A DNA stretch of 20,491 nt from an uncultured Candidatus Saccharibacteria bacterium (GTDB taxonomy: Bacteria > Patescibacteria > Saccharimonadia > Saccharimonadales > CAMLKC01), in contig CAMLKC010000013.1 in the NCBI GenBank assembly GCA_946480595.1, positions 1 to 20,491 of the forward strand. Direction: 5' to 3'. A program made the position numbers and the translations under genes. The notes under the pieces are model-generated. The model was not told the origin of the DNA, ran no database searches, and worked only from the letters and a program-made list of their open reading frames with translations. Below are positions 14,567-20,491 of this stretch, piece after piece (positions within the stretch are counted from its first letter, which is position 1; each line of letters opens with the position of its first letter).

Positions 14567-16906
14567 CTAATTATTGCTAAAGGTAAAGCCGAGGTTGCTG
14601 ACGTAGGCGTTTGCGTCGTTCTTGGAGATAAGGTTTATTCGGAAAAGAACGCTATCCCCGGCGGAGAACCCACAAGCTGAAGGATCTGCGCCACCACTCG
14701 CCGTAGCTTTTTGCCAGGTGGTCTGCGCGCCCGAGGTGACTGACACGGCCAATCCGCAGGAGGTGAGTCCGGAGCCGTCGTCGCGGTATATCTGGTAGCT
14801 GACGGCAGAATCCGCGCTGTCTGTACGCCCCATGAGTGACGTCGTGCCCGGGACGAACTCCTTAAACGATGCAGGTAATTGGTAGGTGACAAAAATGCTG
14901 CGGGTCTGATCGGTGGTTTCGGCAGATGTCCAGTTGTAGAAGTTATACGTCTCGTTGGTGCCACAAACTGTTGGCTGTGACGAGCTGCCGTCGTTAATAT
15001 TAAGGGTGTCCGAACAAAGATCGGAGGTGATTGTACCGATGTCGGTGCCGTTCATGACGGCGTTGGTGTATTCAGGGCTGATGGTGACAAAACTATCTGG
15101 TGCCGCACCACAAGCACCCCAGCCTTCGGATTCGTAACACTGTACCTTACCGAGCGTCGTATCGTAGTACATGCTGCCCAGTAGTGCGCTCTGATCTTGT
15201 ACGGTTGGTGCGGAGCTGGCCTTGTCGAGGGTTAAGAGGCTTGTTGCGCCACTGCCCGAGCCGGTACCTATCTGTACGTTTGCTGCACCGCTGGCGTCAT
15301 CGGTGTTGACCGATAGGATGTCCTTACCGGACGAATCTTGTACCTGGAAGGCGTTGGTGCTATCGACAGCATTCTTAAAGGTTGCGTCGCCGGTAGGACC
15401 AAGGTTGAATATGGTAGCGTTGCCGCCAAATGAGTCGGCCGCGCCGCCACTCGTATCAACAGTGGCATAGAGTGATAGCCGGCCTGCGCTAGTGCTTTCG
15501 GTTGCGAATGTATTTGGCAGTGTCGAGCCGGTCATGTGGGCGCGCGTACCAACTCCTGTAGTGAGCTTGGTTGTATCATCACAGTCCGTAGCGAGCGAAA
15601 GCCAGTAAATGGTGCCACTGGTAACATTGACGCTGGCAGTCAGTGGCATGGTGTTCCAGCCAGTCGTACCTGCTGTCTGTGCGGATTTTCCAAGGAGCGA
15701 TCCGGGGGCTGTACCGCTGCCGTTGTCGGCGTAAACACCAAGCTGAACGTTGGGGCAGAAGCTGTCGACGCTGCTCAGGTAAACTGACATATTCAGAATA
15801 GAGCCAGTTTCAGTGGCGGTGTATTTTTGTGCCTGTACGTGCTGGTAGTTGCCCGTTCCGTCTGTGGCGCCAATCGTCGAATCGCCAATGGTAGCGGTAG
15901 AGCCGCCGGCGATCGAGCTGGCTACCTTGAACGACCCGTCGCTGGCATCAATGCCAACTGAGTACTTGCTTGAGCCGTTTGCTGACAGTTCGATTCCTGC
16001 GTCGCCGGTACCCTGCTGGGCTATACGGACAGGGAGGCTGTTGGTTGACGAGTTGCTGACGGCGACGTCGAGCGGACGGCTTGGTGCTAGTGTGCCAACA
16101 CCCAAATTGCCACTGAAAGTGGCGTTGCCGGTCTGATTGAGGGTGCCGGTGGCGTCGATATTGAAATAGCTACTGCCGCTGCTGTCTTGAACATCCAGCG
16201 CCTTGCCTGTTTGTGATGATCCTTGTTTGATGACAAGGTTAGATGAGCTTTGGTTGGTGCGACCCTCGATGTAAGCGGTAATATCCGAGTCGTTACCCGA
16301 CTGCAGGGCAATGTTCGAGCCAGCTTGTAGGTCGGTGGTGTTGTGTATCAGTTCGTTAACGGTTTTGCCGCCTACAGCGCCAGAGTTAATGGCGTATGGC
16401 GTTGCGGTGATGCGGCGCATCGGTAGCATTTCGCCGTCGGCCGAGCACGAGCCGGCGTCAAACGACGTACAGTCCGTTGCTGCGCCAGCGACATTCATTG
16501 AGAGCCATAACGTGTCTTGGTTCCAGTCAACGCTGGTTCCGAACGGATTGAGCGAACCCAGGCTGACAGAGAAGAAGCCGTTTTTGACCTCGACGCCGCT
16601 TGTGCCGCCGTTATTGATGTATGACTCTGTCCATTTGAGCGTGCCGCCAGGATTACCTGCCGCTGACCCCGAGCCGTCTTGATAAATCTTGAATTGGATG
16701 TTGTAGTGGCCATCTTCAACGACGGCACCTGTTGATTTGAGGAGGCGTCCCTGGAAGTTGATGGTTTTAGTGACATTTGGCGCCGCAAGTGAAACATTAG
16801 CTAACAATAGCGTTGTAATTAACGCTACACATAGCGCGAATAGCCCTGCTGTTTGCAGTGCATGACGCTGTTTAAAGATAGTGGGGAGGTGACACCACGC
16901 TGTCAT
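14567..16906 (-). CDS. Large secreted fibre/adhesin-like protein
   Basis: A 779-residue exported protein. A long N-region with a hydrophobic core (about 20-40) and LAA cleavage site near 42 forms the signal peptide. The first mature domain (INFQGRLLKSTGAVVEDGHY at 49-68, continuing to MLPMRRITATPYAINSGAVGGKTVNEL) is a jelly-roll-like module often seen at the start of CPR surface proteins. The middle has tail-fibre-like segments (NATFSGNLGVGTLAPSRPLDV; KNAVDSTNAFQVQDSSG; ASSAPTVQDQSALLGSMYYDTTLGKVQC). There is a lectin-like module around 360-470 (ILNMSVYLSSVDSFCPNVQLG to GTIYWLSLATDC) and a C-terminal beta domain. It is rich in Gly/Ser/Thr/Asn/Asp, with no sorting motif or C-terminal membrane anchor. 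A role in attachment to a host cell or surface is inferred. It is divergent from the F1-ATPase cluster. Confidence 0.75.
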   Translation of the reverse strand: MTAWCHLPTIFKQRHALQTAGLFALCVALITTLLLANVSLAAPNVTKTINFQGRLLKSTGAVVEDGHYNIQFKIYQDGSGSAAGNPGGTLKWTESYINNGGTSGVEVKNGFFSVSLGSLNPFGTSVDWNQDTLWLSMNVAGAATDCTSFDAGSCSADGEMLPMRRITATPYAINSGAVGGKTVNELIHNTTDLQAGSNIALQSGNDSDITAYIEGRTNQSSSNLVIKQGSSQTGKALDVQDSSGSSYFNIDATGTLNQTGNATFSGNLGVGTLAPSRPLDVAVSNSSTNSLPVRIAQQGTGDAGIELSANGSSKYSVGIDASDGSFKVASSIAGGSTATIGDSTIGATDGTGNYQHVQAQKYTATETGSILNMSVYLSSVDSFCPNVQLGVYADNGSGTAPGSLLGKSAQTAGTTGWNTMPLTASVNVTSGTIYWLSLATDCDDTTKLTTGVGTRAHMTGSTLPNTFATESTSAGRLSLYATVDTSGGAADSFGGNATIFNLGPTGDATFKNAVDSTNAFQVQDSSGKDILSVNTDDASGAANVQIGTGSGSGATSLLTLDKASSAPTVQDQSALLGSMYYDTTLGKVQCYESEGWGACGAAPDSFVTISPEYTNAVMNGTDIGTITSDLCSDTLNINDGSSSQPTVCGTNETYNFYNWTSAETTDQTRSIFVTYQLPASFKEFVPGTTSLMGRTDSADSAVSYQIYRDDGSGLTSCGLAVSVTSGAQTTWQKATASGGADPSACGFSAGDSVLFRINLISKNDANAYVSNLGFTFSNN

Positions 16907-16918
16907 TTGTATTGTTTT

Positions 16919-16934
16919 TACCCCTATCAGGGTA
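16919..16934 (-). other. Small hairpin in the leader of the fibre gene
   Basis: TACCC (16919-16923) and GGGTA (16930-16934) form a 5-bp stem with a 6-nt loop, 12 nt upstream of the start codon. Together with a longer-range 8-bp complement (16893-16900 with 16960-16967) it could fold the leader. Weak on its own. Confidence 0.3.
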
Positions 16935-16987
16935 TGAAAAATGTTTGTTTCACTGTGACGCGTGGTGGTTCATCAAAGCTTGTGGTT

Positions 16988-16996
16988 ATTCTAGCA
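16988..16996 (-). promoter_or_regulatory. Probable extended -10 promoter of the fibre gene
   Basis: Minus-strand TGC followed by TAGAAT. The predicted start is near 16981, giving a leader of about 75 nt, unusually long for this window. No Shine-Dalgarno sits at the ideal place; the nearest G-rich run (AGGGG) is about 14 nt upstream of the ATG. Confidence 0.4.
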
Positions 16997-17103
16997 CAAG
17001 CGCATTAAAAACAACAATAAATATCGCATTGAAAAACTCGTATTTTGTGGCTTTTTTGAGCCTAAGAATAGTCTGGGCGGCAGCGGTGTTGGTATGCCAC
17101 TTA

Positions 17104-17112
17104 TGGTATAAT
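17104..17112 (+). promoter_or_regulatory. Extended -10 promoter of the F1-ATPase-like cluster
   Basis: TGG followed by perfect TATAAT (17107-17112). The predicted start near 17119 is 4 nt before the GTG at 17123. It is the only promoter visible for the tightly packed genes that follow. Confidence 0.7.
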
Positions 17113-17122
17113 TAGCCCATCA

Positions 17123-17965
17123 GTGAAAAAATCAACATTTATCCTTAGTTTGGCGCTCGTTATCGGGGCGGTGGCAACAGTTACCGTACCGGTTTTCGCG
17201 GCGACGTACGGCGGCGGGAGCGTGCAGGGATACGCAGCGGTAAAACCGCTCGACAATGGGACGATCGTCGAGTTGACAGGTAAAGGCTCAGACGAGGTAA
17301 AAATCGCTACCCAAGCAGAGCTGCCAAATATGTTCGGCGTCACGGTCGATCGCAACCAGCTCCCGCTGACCATCACCCGTGAAGGAGTTAAGAACGAAAC
17401 GTTTGTGGCCGTGTCGGGCACGTACAATGTTTTGGTAAGCACACAGGGCGGTGCGATAAAAGCTGGAGAATACGTCACTCTCTCGTCGGTTAATGGTGTT
17501 GCAATGAAGGCTGGAACCGAAGAAAAGACAGTATTCGGCCGAGCACAAGCGTCCTTTGACGGCAAAGGCATCACACTTAGCACCGCATCGCTCAAAGACA
17601 CGTCCGGCAAAGCCAGTAAGACCGTCAAGTTGGGCCTTATCCCAATTACTATCGACATTAGAAGCAATCCGAACCAAAAAACAACCAAGGTAAAAGTACC
17701 GTCCTTCCTTGAGCGTGTCGGTCTGGCTATTGCCGAAAAGCCGGTGAGTCCAATCCGTATTTACCTCAGTATCGCTATTTCGGTTATTTGTGTGATTGCT
17801 GCCATTGCTATCGTGTACGCTGGGGTGCGAAACGGCGTCATCTCCATCGGCCGTAACCCGATGTCAAAAAAGTCTATCTTCAGAGCTTTGATCGAAGTGA
17901 TTTTAACGAGTTTGCTTATTTTAATTATTGGCATGTTTGCGGTATATTTACTACTGAAGCTATAG
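17123..17965 (+). CDS. Exported protein with fibre-like ectodomain and a C-terminal two-helix hairpin resembling ATPase subunit c
   Basis: A 280-residue protein. Residues 1-27 are a signal peptide (KKST, hydrophobic core, VFA cleavage). Residues about 28-170 form a beta-rich outside domain whose pattern (NGTIVELTG, GVTVD, VAVSGTYNVLVST, GGAIKAGEYVTLSS, FGRAQASFDG) resembles modules near the ends of phage and CPR fibre proteins. After a linker come two helices, 211-234 and 256-278. They are joined by a short basic, hence cytoplasmic, loop with IGRNP at 242-246. Helix-loop-helix with an RNP/RQP loop and both ends outside is the topology of F0 subunit c. However, the loop is shorter than in c. 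The only acidic residue of helix 2 (E258) sits near the cytoplasmic edge, 12 residues after the Pro instead of about 18. Homology to c is therefore uncertain. It is first in the operon, 13 nt before the next gene. Confidence 0.7.
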   Translation: MKKSTFILSLALVIGAVATVTVPVFAATYGGGSVQGYAAVKPLDNGTIVELTGKGSDEVKIATQAELPNMFGVTVDRNQLPLTITREGVKNETFVAVSGTYNVLVSTQGGAIKAGEYVTLSSVNGVAMKAGTEEKTVFGRAQASFDGKGITLSTASLKDTSGKASKTVKLGLIPITIDIRSNPNQKTTKVKVPSFLERVGLAIAEKPVSPIRIYLSIAISVICVIAAIAIVYAGVRNGVISIGRNPMSKKSIFRALIEVILTSLLILIIGMFAVYLLLKL

Positions 17966-17978
17966 GTGGGAACAAACG

Positions 17979-18674
17979 ATGGGATTATTTCAGGGGAAAC
18001 AAAAAACAGATCAAACGACGCCAATCGACGAAAAAAGCGATGGTGTCCAAAAGTTCTTTGACGGCTATTTTCATGAGCTGCGAGTTCGCGGCAAGGCGTA
18101 TTTTGAAGAAACTGTCGATGAAACAGTCGACGAGTTTAAAAAAGAGCTCGACGCGACTATTGCCGATGCCAATGCCGAGCTGAAAAAGCATATTGTTGAA
18201 AAACTCGAAGAGCAATTTACTGAAAACCACGCTATTATCCAGGAGGCGCAAAAAGCCGCACTGGTGTCGTTGACAACGAGTGCTAAAGCTGTCGCGGATA
18301 AGCAGCGCGAACTGGGTGAAAAAGTCCAAAAGGACATCACCGACCAAGAGGTAGCCCTGAACGGGATGCTTGAGCAAAGCAAGTCGCGCATTGCCGAGAT
18401 TAACCGTGCACAGGACGAAGCGCTGCAGTCGCTAACTGGCAGCGTAAAGGCGGTCGAAGAGCTCCACCGGGAAATCAACGACCGGCTGCAAAAGAGCGTG
18501 GCCGACCAAGAGGCAATGATTTTGAATGCTTTCGAGGAAAACATGGCCCGGATTGTCGAGCACTACTTGCTAGAAGCTCTCGGCGACCAGTATGACCTCA
18601 AGGCGCAGTTGCCAGCAATTATTCAGCAGCTAGAGACTAACAAGCAAGCAATCGTGGACGATATGAAATTATGA
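17979..18674 (+). CDS. Coiled-coil protein with internal duplication, peripheral-stalk (subunit b)-like by position
   Basis: A 231-residue, highly charged, almost entirely helical protein rich in Ala, Glu, Lys, Gln and Asp. In an F-type operon this slot (after c, before delta) belongs to subunit b, whose long helix forms the outer stalk. Unlike b it has no membrane segment; it begins with a short, mildly hydrophobic MGLF and a polar stretch. Residues 90-138 and 144-192 are a clear tandem duplication (AQ-x-x-AL-x-SLT-x-S-x-KAV in both, ending S/M-x-RI). A C-terminal segment of about 40 residues (HYLLEALGDQYDL onward) might contact delta. SD-like AGGTGGG precedes ATG 17979, and its TGA overlaps the next ATG (ATGA, 18671-18674). 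Function as a stalk is inferred from order and shape only. Confidence 0.7.
   Translation: MGLFQGKQKTDQTTPIDEKSDGVQKFFDGYFHELRVRGKAYFEETVDETVDEFKKELDATIADANAELKKHIVEKLEEQFTENHAIIQEAQKAALVSLTTSAKAVADKQRELGEKVQKDITDQEVALNGMLEQSKSRIAEINRAQDEALQSLTGSVKAVEELHREINDRLQKSVADQEAMILNAFEENMARIVEHYLLEALGDQYDLKAQLPAIIQQLETNKQAIVDDMKL
18246..18554 (+). repeat. Two imperfect tandem copies coding a 49-residue coiled-coil unit
   Basis: Copy 1 is 18246-18392 (residues 90-138) and copy 2 is 18408-18554 (residues 144-192), offset by 54 codons. Shared positions include AQ, AL, SLT, S-x-KAV, RE, QK and DQEA. The DNA has diverged more than the protein pattern, so the duplication is old. Confidence 0.65.
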
Positions 18675-19171
18675 ACGGCATGAGCTTTACATTGCCGCCG
18701 AGTATTGTCAGCAAGATAGACGTGGCGCGTCTGGTGGGAGAAGTCGAGCAGATAGATAACGCACAGACCGCCGAAGCCGTGCGCGAAAAAATCGGTGCGG
18801 CAAGCCATTCCGAAACGTCGTTTTCAGAACAGCTATCTGCCTTTTTGACGCAAAACCAACTTACTATTGGCAATGGTCTCGAGCGGAGCGAGCTGATCAA
18901 GCAGCTCAAGCTAATGAAAGAAAACGTCCCCGTTATTCATATGACGTTTGCCGTGCCTGCCGATCGCGAAAGCCTGCAACAGCTAGTAGCGTGGTTGCGC
19001 ACGTCGGTACATCCGCAGGCGGTTGTTAGTGTCGGGTTGCAGCCATCGCTGGTGGCCGGAGTGAGTATTCGCACGCCTAATCACATCCACGATTTCAGCA
19101 TGCGTTCTGTCCTCAAGAAAAATCACGGCCTGCTTGTAAAAGAACTGGGAGCGCTTCGTGGAACCGAGTAA
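18671..19171 (+). CDS. atpH: F1 ATPase delta/OSCP-like subunit
   Basis: A 166-residue protein. Its C-terminal half (about 90-160) fits the delta/OSCP C-terminal domain. HMTFAVPADRESLQQLVAWLR corresponds to the amphipathic helix, then comes AVVSVGLQPSLVAGVSIRTPNHIHDFSMRSVL. The last segment parallels the canonical D-P-S-L-I-G-G-x-x-x-R-x-x-D-x-x-x-D-G-S-V-R with Q for D, A for G and F for G. The N-terminal part (LPPSIVSKIDVARLVGEVEQID) is shorter than and unlike the usual six-helix domain, but resembles delta proteins annotated in other CPR genomes. Delta ties the stalk to the top of the alpha3beta3 head. It starts by ATGA overlap with the coiled-coil gene and overlaps alpha by 14 nt, so translation is probably coupled. 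Confidence 0.78.
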   Translation: MNGMSFTLPPSIVSKIDVARLVGEVEQIDNAQTAEAVREKIGAASHSETSFSEQLSAFLTQNQLTIGNGLERSELIKQLKLMKENVPVIHMTFAVPADRESLQQLVAWLRTSVHPQAVVSVGLQPSLVAGVSIRTPNHIHDFSMRSVLKKNHGLLVKELGALRGTE

Positions 19172-20491
19172 GATTTTTGAAAAACTGGTTGGCGACGGAA
19201 ATCCGGTCGGAGAAGTCATCGGAATCGACTCGTTTATGGTCAAGGTAAGGGGCCTGCAGCCAACTAACGTCCATGCGGTCATTCGGTTTGATGACGACAC
19301 GCGTGGCTATGTGCACGAGGTATTTGAAGACCACGTTATTGTCATGAAGCTCGATCCTTCGCCGCTTCATATTGGGACGGTGTGTGTTATTGAGTCGCGC
19401 GATATTATGACGCCAGTGGGCAAGAATTTCATCGGCCGCGTTATCAATGTGTTTGGCGAGCCGATTGACGGCAAAGGTCCGATCGAACACGACCAGGAAT
19501 GGGATGTTTTTCACTCTGCGCCAATGCTTTACGAGCGCGAACTTTTGGATACGCCGGTAGAAACGGGCGTGACGATTCTTGATCTTGAATATTCCTTGGC
19601 GCGCGGCCAGCGTATGGCAATGCTCGGTGATAGCAAAGTGGGAAAAACAGCGCTTGCCGCCCAGGTGGCCATTAACCAAAAAAATACCGACATTACCGTG
19701 GTTTACGTGCTGATTGCCAAACGTCAGCATGACGTGGCGGAGCTGGTGAACAACCTCGAAAAGAACGATGCGCTTAAAAAGGCAATCGTCATTGTCAGTA
19801 ACTCGTTTGAGTCGCTTATTCTTACCTATTTGGTGCCATATGTCGGTGCGGCACACGGCGAATATTTCTGGCATAAGCTGAATATGGACACCCTCATGAT
19901 TTACGACGACCTGACGGCGCACGCTCAGGCGTACCGCGAAATTTCGCTGATTGCCGGCGTTTCGCCAGGCCGCGATTCATACCCAGGCGACATGTTCTAT
20001 ACGCACTCTAGCCTGCTGGAACGCGGTGGCAAGACCGAGTCGAATCATGCCAGCCAGACACTAATTCCTATCGTGTACGCGCCAGGCGGTGATATTACCG
20101 CCTATCTGCCAACTAACATCATGTCTATTACGGACGGTCAGTGGATTTTGGACGGCCAGATCTTTAAGGACACGATGCGTCCTGCAGTTAGCACGGCACT
20201 TTCGGTCACTCGTGTGGGTGGCGTTGGGCAAAACAAGCGCCAAAAGGGCCTCGCAGACAAGCTCAACCTGACACTTGCTGGCTATCGCACTGCTGAGGAA
20301 TACGCGCACTTTGGTACCGAACTGAGCCCGCAGGCCCAAGCCGATTACGACAAGGGTAAGGTGCTTTTCAAGCTCATGAACCAGCAAATTGGCGAGATTT
20401 ATAACTTTGCCGAGCAGCAGTTTATTATGAGCATCGTTCTTGAAAGCAAGCCCGACGAAGTCATTAACGTCAAAGCGCTGAAAGAAAAAGT
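19158..20491 (+). CDS. atpA: F1 ATPase alpha subunit, divergent, 3' end cut by window edge
   Basis: The 444 residues visible are clearly alpha-type. There is a beta-barrel domain (GEVIGIDSFMVKVRGL), then GRVINVFGEPIDGKGPI at 93-109. The P-loop GDSKVGKT is at 157-164, where alpha normally reads GDRQTGKT. A Walker B-like TLMIYDDL follows at 245-252, then SPGRDSYPGDMFYTHSSLLER at 269-289 and AYLPTNIMSITDGQ at 315-328. SVTRVGG at 349-355 contains the arginine finger. YVLIAKRQ at 183-190 aligns with the alpha signature YVAIGQK but has K where Q is expected. The N-terminus is about 12 residues shorter than E. coli alpha, removing most of the helix that binds delta. It starts with GTG, overlapping delta by 14 nt. 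Gamma and beta are expected just outside. Whether it serves ATP synthesis or another motor is open. Confidence 0.93.
   Translation, partial: MEPSKIFEKLVGDGNPVGEVIGIDSFMVKVRGLQPTNVHAVIRFDDDTRGYVHEVFEDHVIVMKLDPSPLHIGTVCVIESRDIMTPVGKNFIGRVINVFGEPIDGKGPIEHDQEWDVFHSAPMLYERELLDTPVETGVTILDLEYSLARGQRMAMLGDSKVGKTALAAQVAINQKNTDITVVYVLIAKRQHDVAELVNNLEKNDALKKAIVIVSNSFESLILTYLVPYVGAAHGEYFWHKLNMDTLMIYDDLTAHAQAYREISLIAGVSPGRDSYPGDMFYTHSSLLERGGKTESNHASQTLIPIVYAPGGDITAYLPTNIMSITDGQWILDGQIFKDTMRPAVSTALSVTRVGGVGQNKRQKGLADKLNLTLAGYRTAEEYAHFGTELSPQAQADYDKGKVLFKLMNQQIGEIYNFAEQQFIMSIVLESKPDEVINVKALKEK

Noticed and set aside
14635..16797. Many open frames on both strands inside the fibre gene
   Set aside because: They are by-products of the low-stop, Gly/Ser/Thr-rich fibre coding sequence. 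None has a domain, a Shine-Dalgarno or a promoter.
17123..17965. Calling this gene atpE (subunit c)
   Set aside because: The topology and IGRNP loop are suggestive, but the loop is short and the acidic residue is not in mid-membrane, so a firm assignment is not justified.
19113..19922. Long antisense open frame of 269 residues opposite delta/alpha
   Set aside because: It lies entirely antisense to well-supported atpH/atpA coding sequence, has no recognisable domain, and is His/Arg/Asn-rich in the way expected from reversed coding DNA.
17123..20491. Equating the cluster with the mycoplasma type 2 F1-like gliding motor
   Set aside because: Only the general idea (F1 subunits with a replaced membrane part) is shared. 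I see no sequence evidence of orthology.
1..20491. CRISPR arrays, insertion sequences or rRNA
   Set aside because: No regularly spaced direct repeats, no transposase-like proteins and no rRNA-like stretches were seen.
1..20491. UGA recoding to glycine, as in Gracilibacteria/Absconditabacteria
   Set aside because: TGA ends the coiled-coil gene at 18672-18674 in an ATGA overlap, and the conserved genes contain no in-frame TGA.

Overview
The window looks like a chromosomal segment of a Candidate Phyla Radiation (Patescibacteria) bacterium, most plausibly Candidatus Saccharibacteria. This rests on gene content and style rather than on a marker-gene search. The signs are very short intergenic gaps, many small genes with strong -10 boxes placed right at the start codon, fibre-like secreted proteins of the kind common in CPR genomes, and a patescibacterial-looking F1 ATPase delta subunit. 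The code is standard: TGA is used as a stop at 18672-18674, so this is not a UGA=Gly lineage.

Layout. (1) 1-4540, envelope polysaccharide region: a minus-strand polyprenyl-phosphate sugar transferase (cut by the window start), a divergent O-antigen ligase/polymerase-like membrane protein, a stand-alone LexA-type winged-helix protein overlapping its 3' end, and a convergent GT-C type membrane glycosyltransferase. (2) 4613-4767: tRNA-Asn(GUU) with its own promoter and terminator. (3) 4777-9030, an AT-richer stretch of small accessory genes: two small membrane proteins, a secreted seven-repeat beta-propeller, a membrane-anchored PsbP-like protein, a Dabb-domain protein and a SUKH-like protein. 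(4) 9041-11136, small soluble proteins: PhnB-like VOC protein, DUF1801, an unrecognised protein and DUF488. (5) 11223-13242: lysyl-tRNA synthetase followed by an HhH-GPD-like protein lacking the usual C-terminal part. (6) 13272-16906: two single-pass membrane proteins with extracytoplasmic domains, and a 779-residue secreted fibre/adhesin-like protein. (7) 17107-20491: an F1-type ATPase gene cluster cut by the window end.

The most interesting part is region 7. Its order is membrane hairpin protein, coiled-coil protein, delta/OSCP-like subunit, alpha subunit, which parallels the c-b-delta-alpha order of an F-type ATP synthase operon. However, the membrane hairpin protein carries a signal peptide and a roughly 180-residue extracytoplasmic domain resembling modules found in phage/CPR fibres. 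The coiled-coil protein has no membrane segment, no subunit a lies upstream, and the alpha subunit has an altered P-loop. The neighbour across the shared promoter region is a secreted fibre-like protein. An F1 motor attached to a non-canonical, surface-linked membrane part is a reasonable hypothesis, not a demonstrated fact.

A second theme is gene expression. Six genes have a -10 hexamer ending exactly 6 nt before the ATG, so transcripts are predicted to begin at the A of the start codon (leaderless). Several downstream genes in operons have clear Shine-Dalgarno sequences instead.
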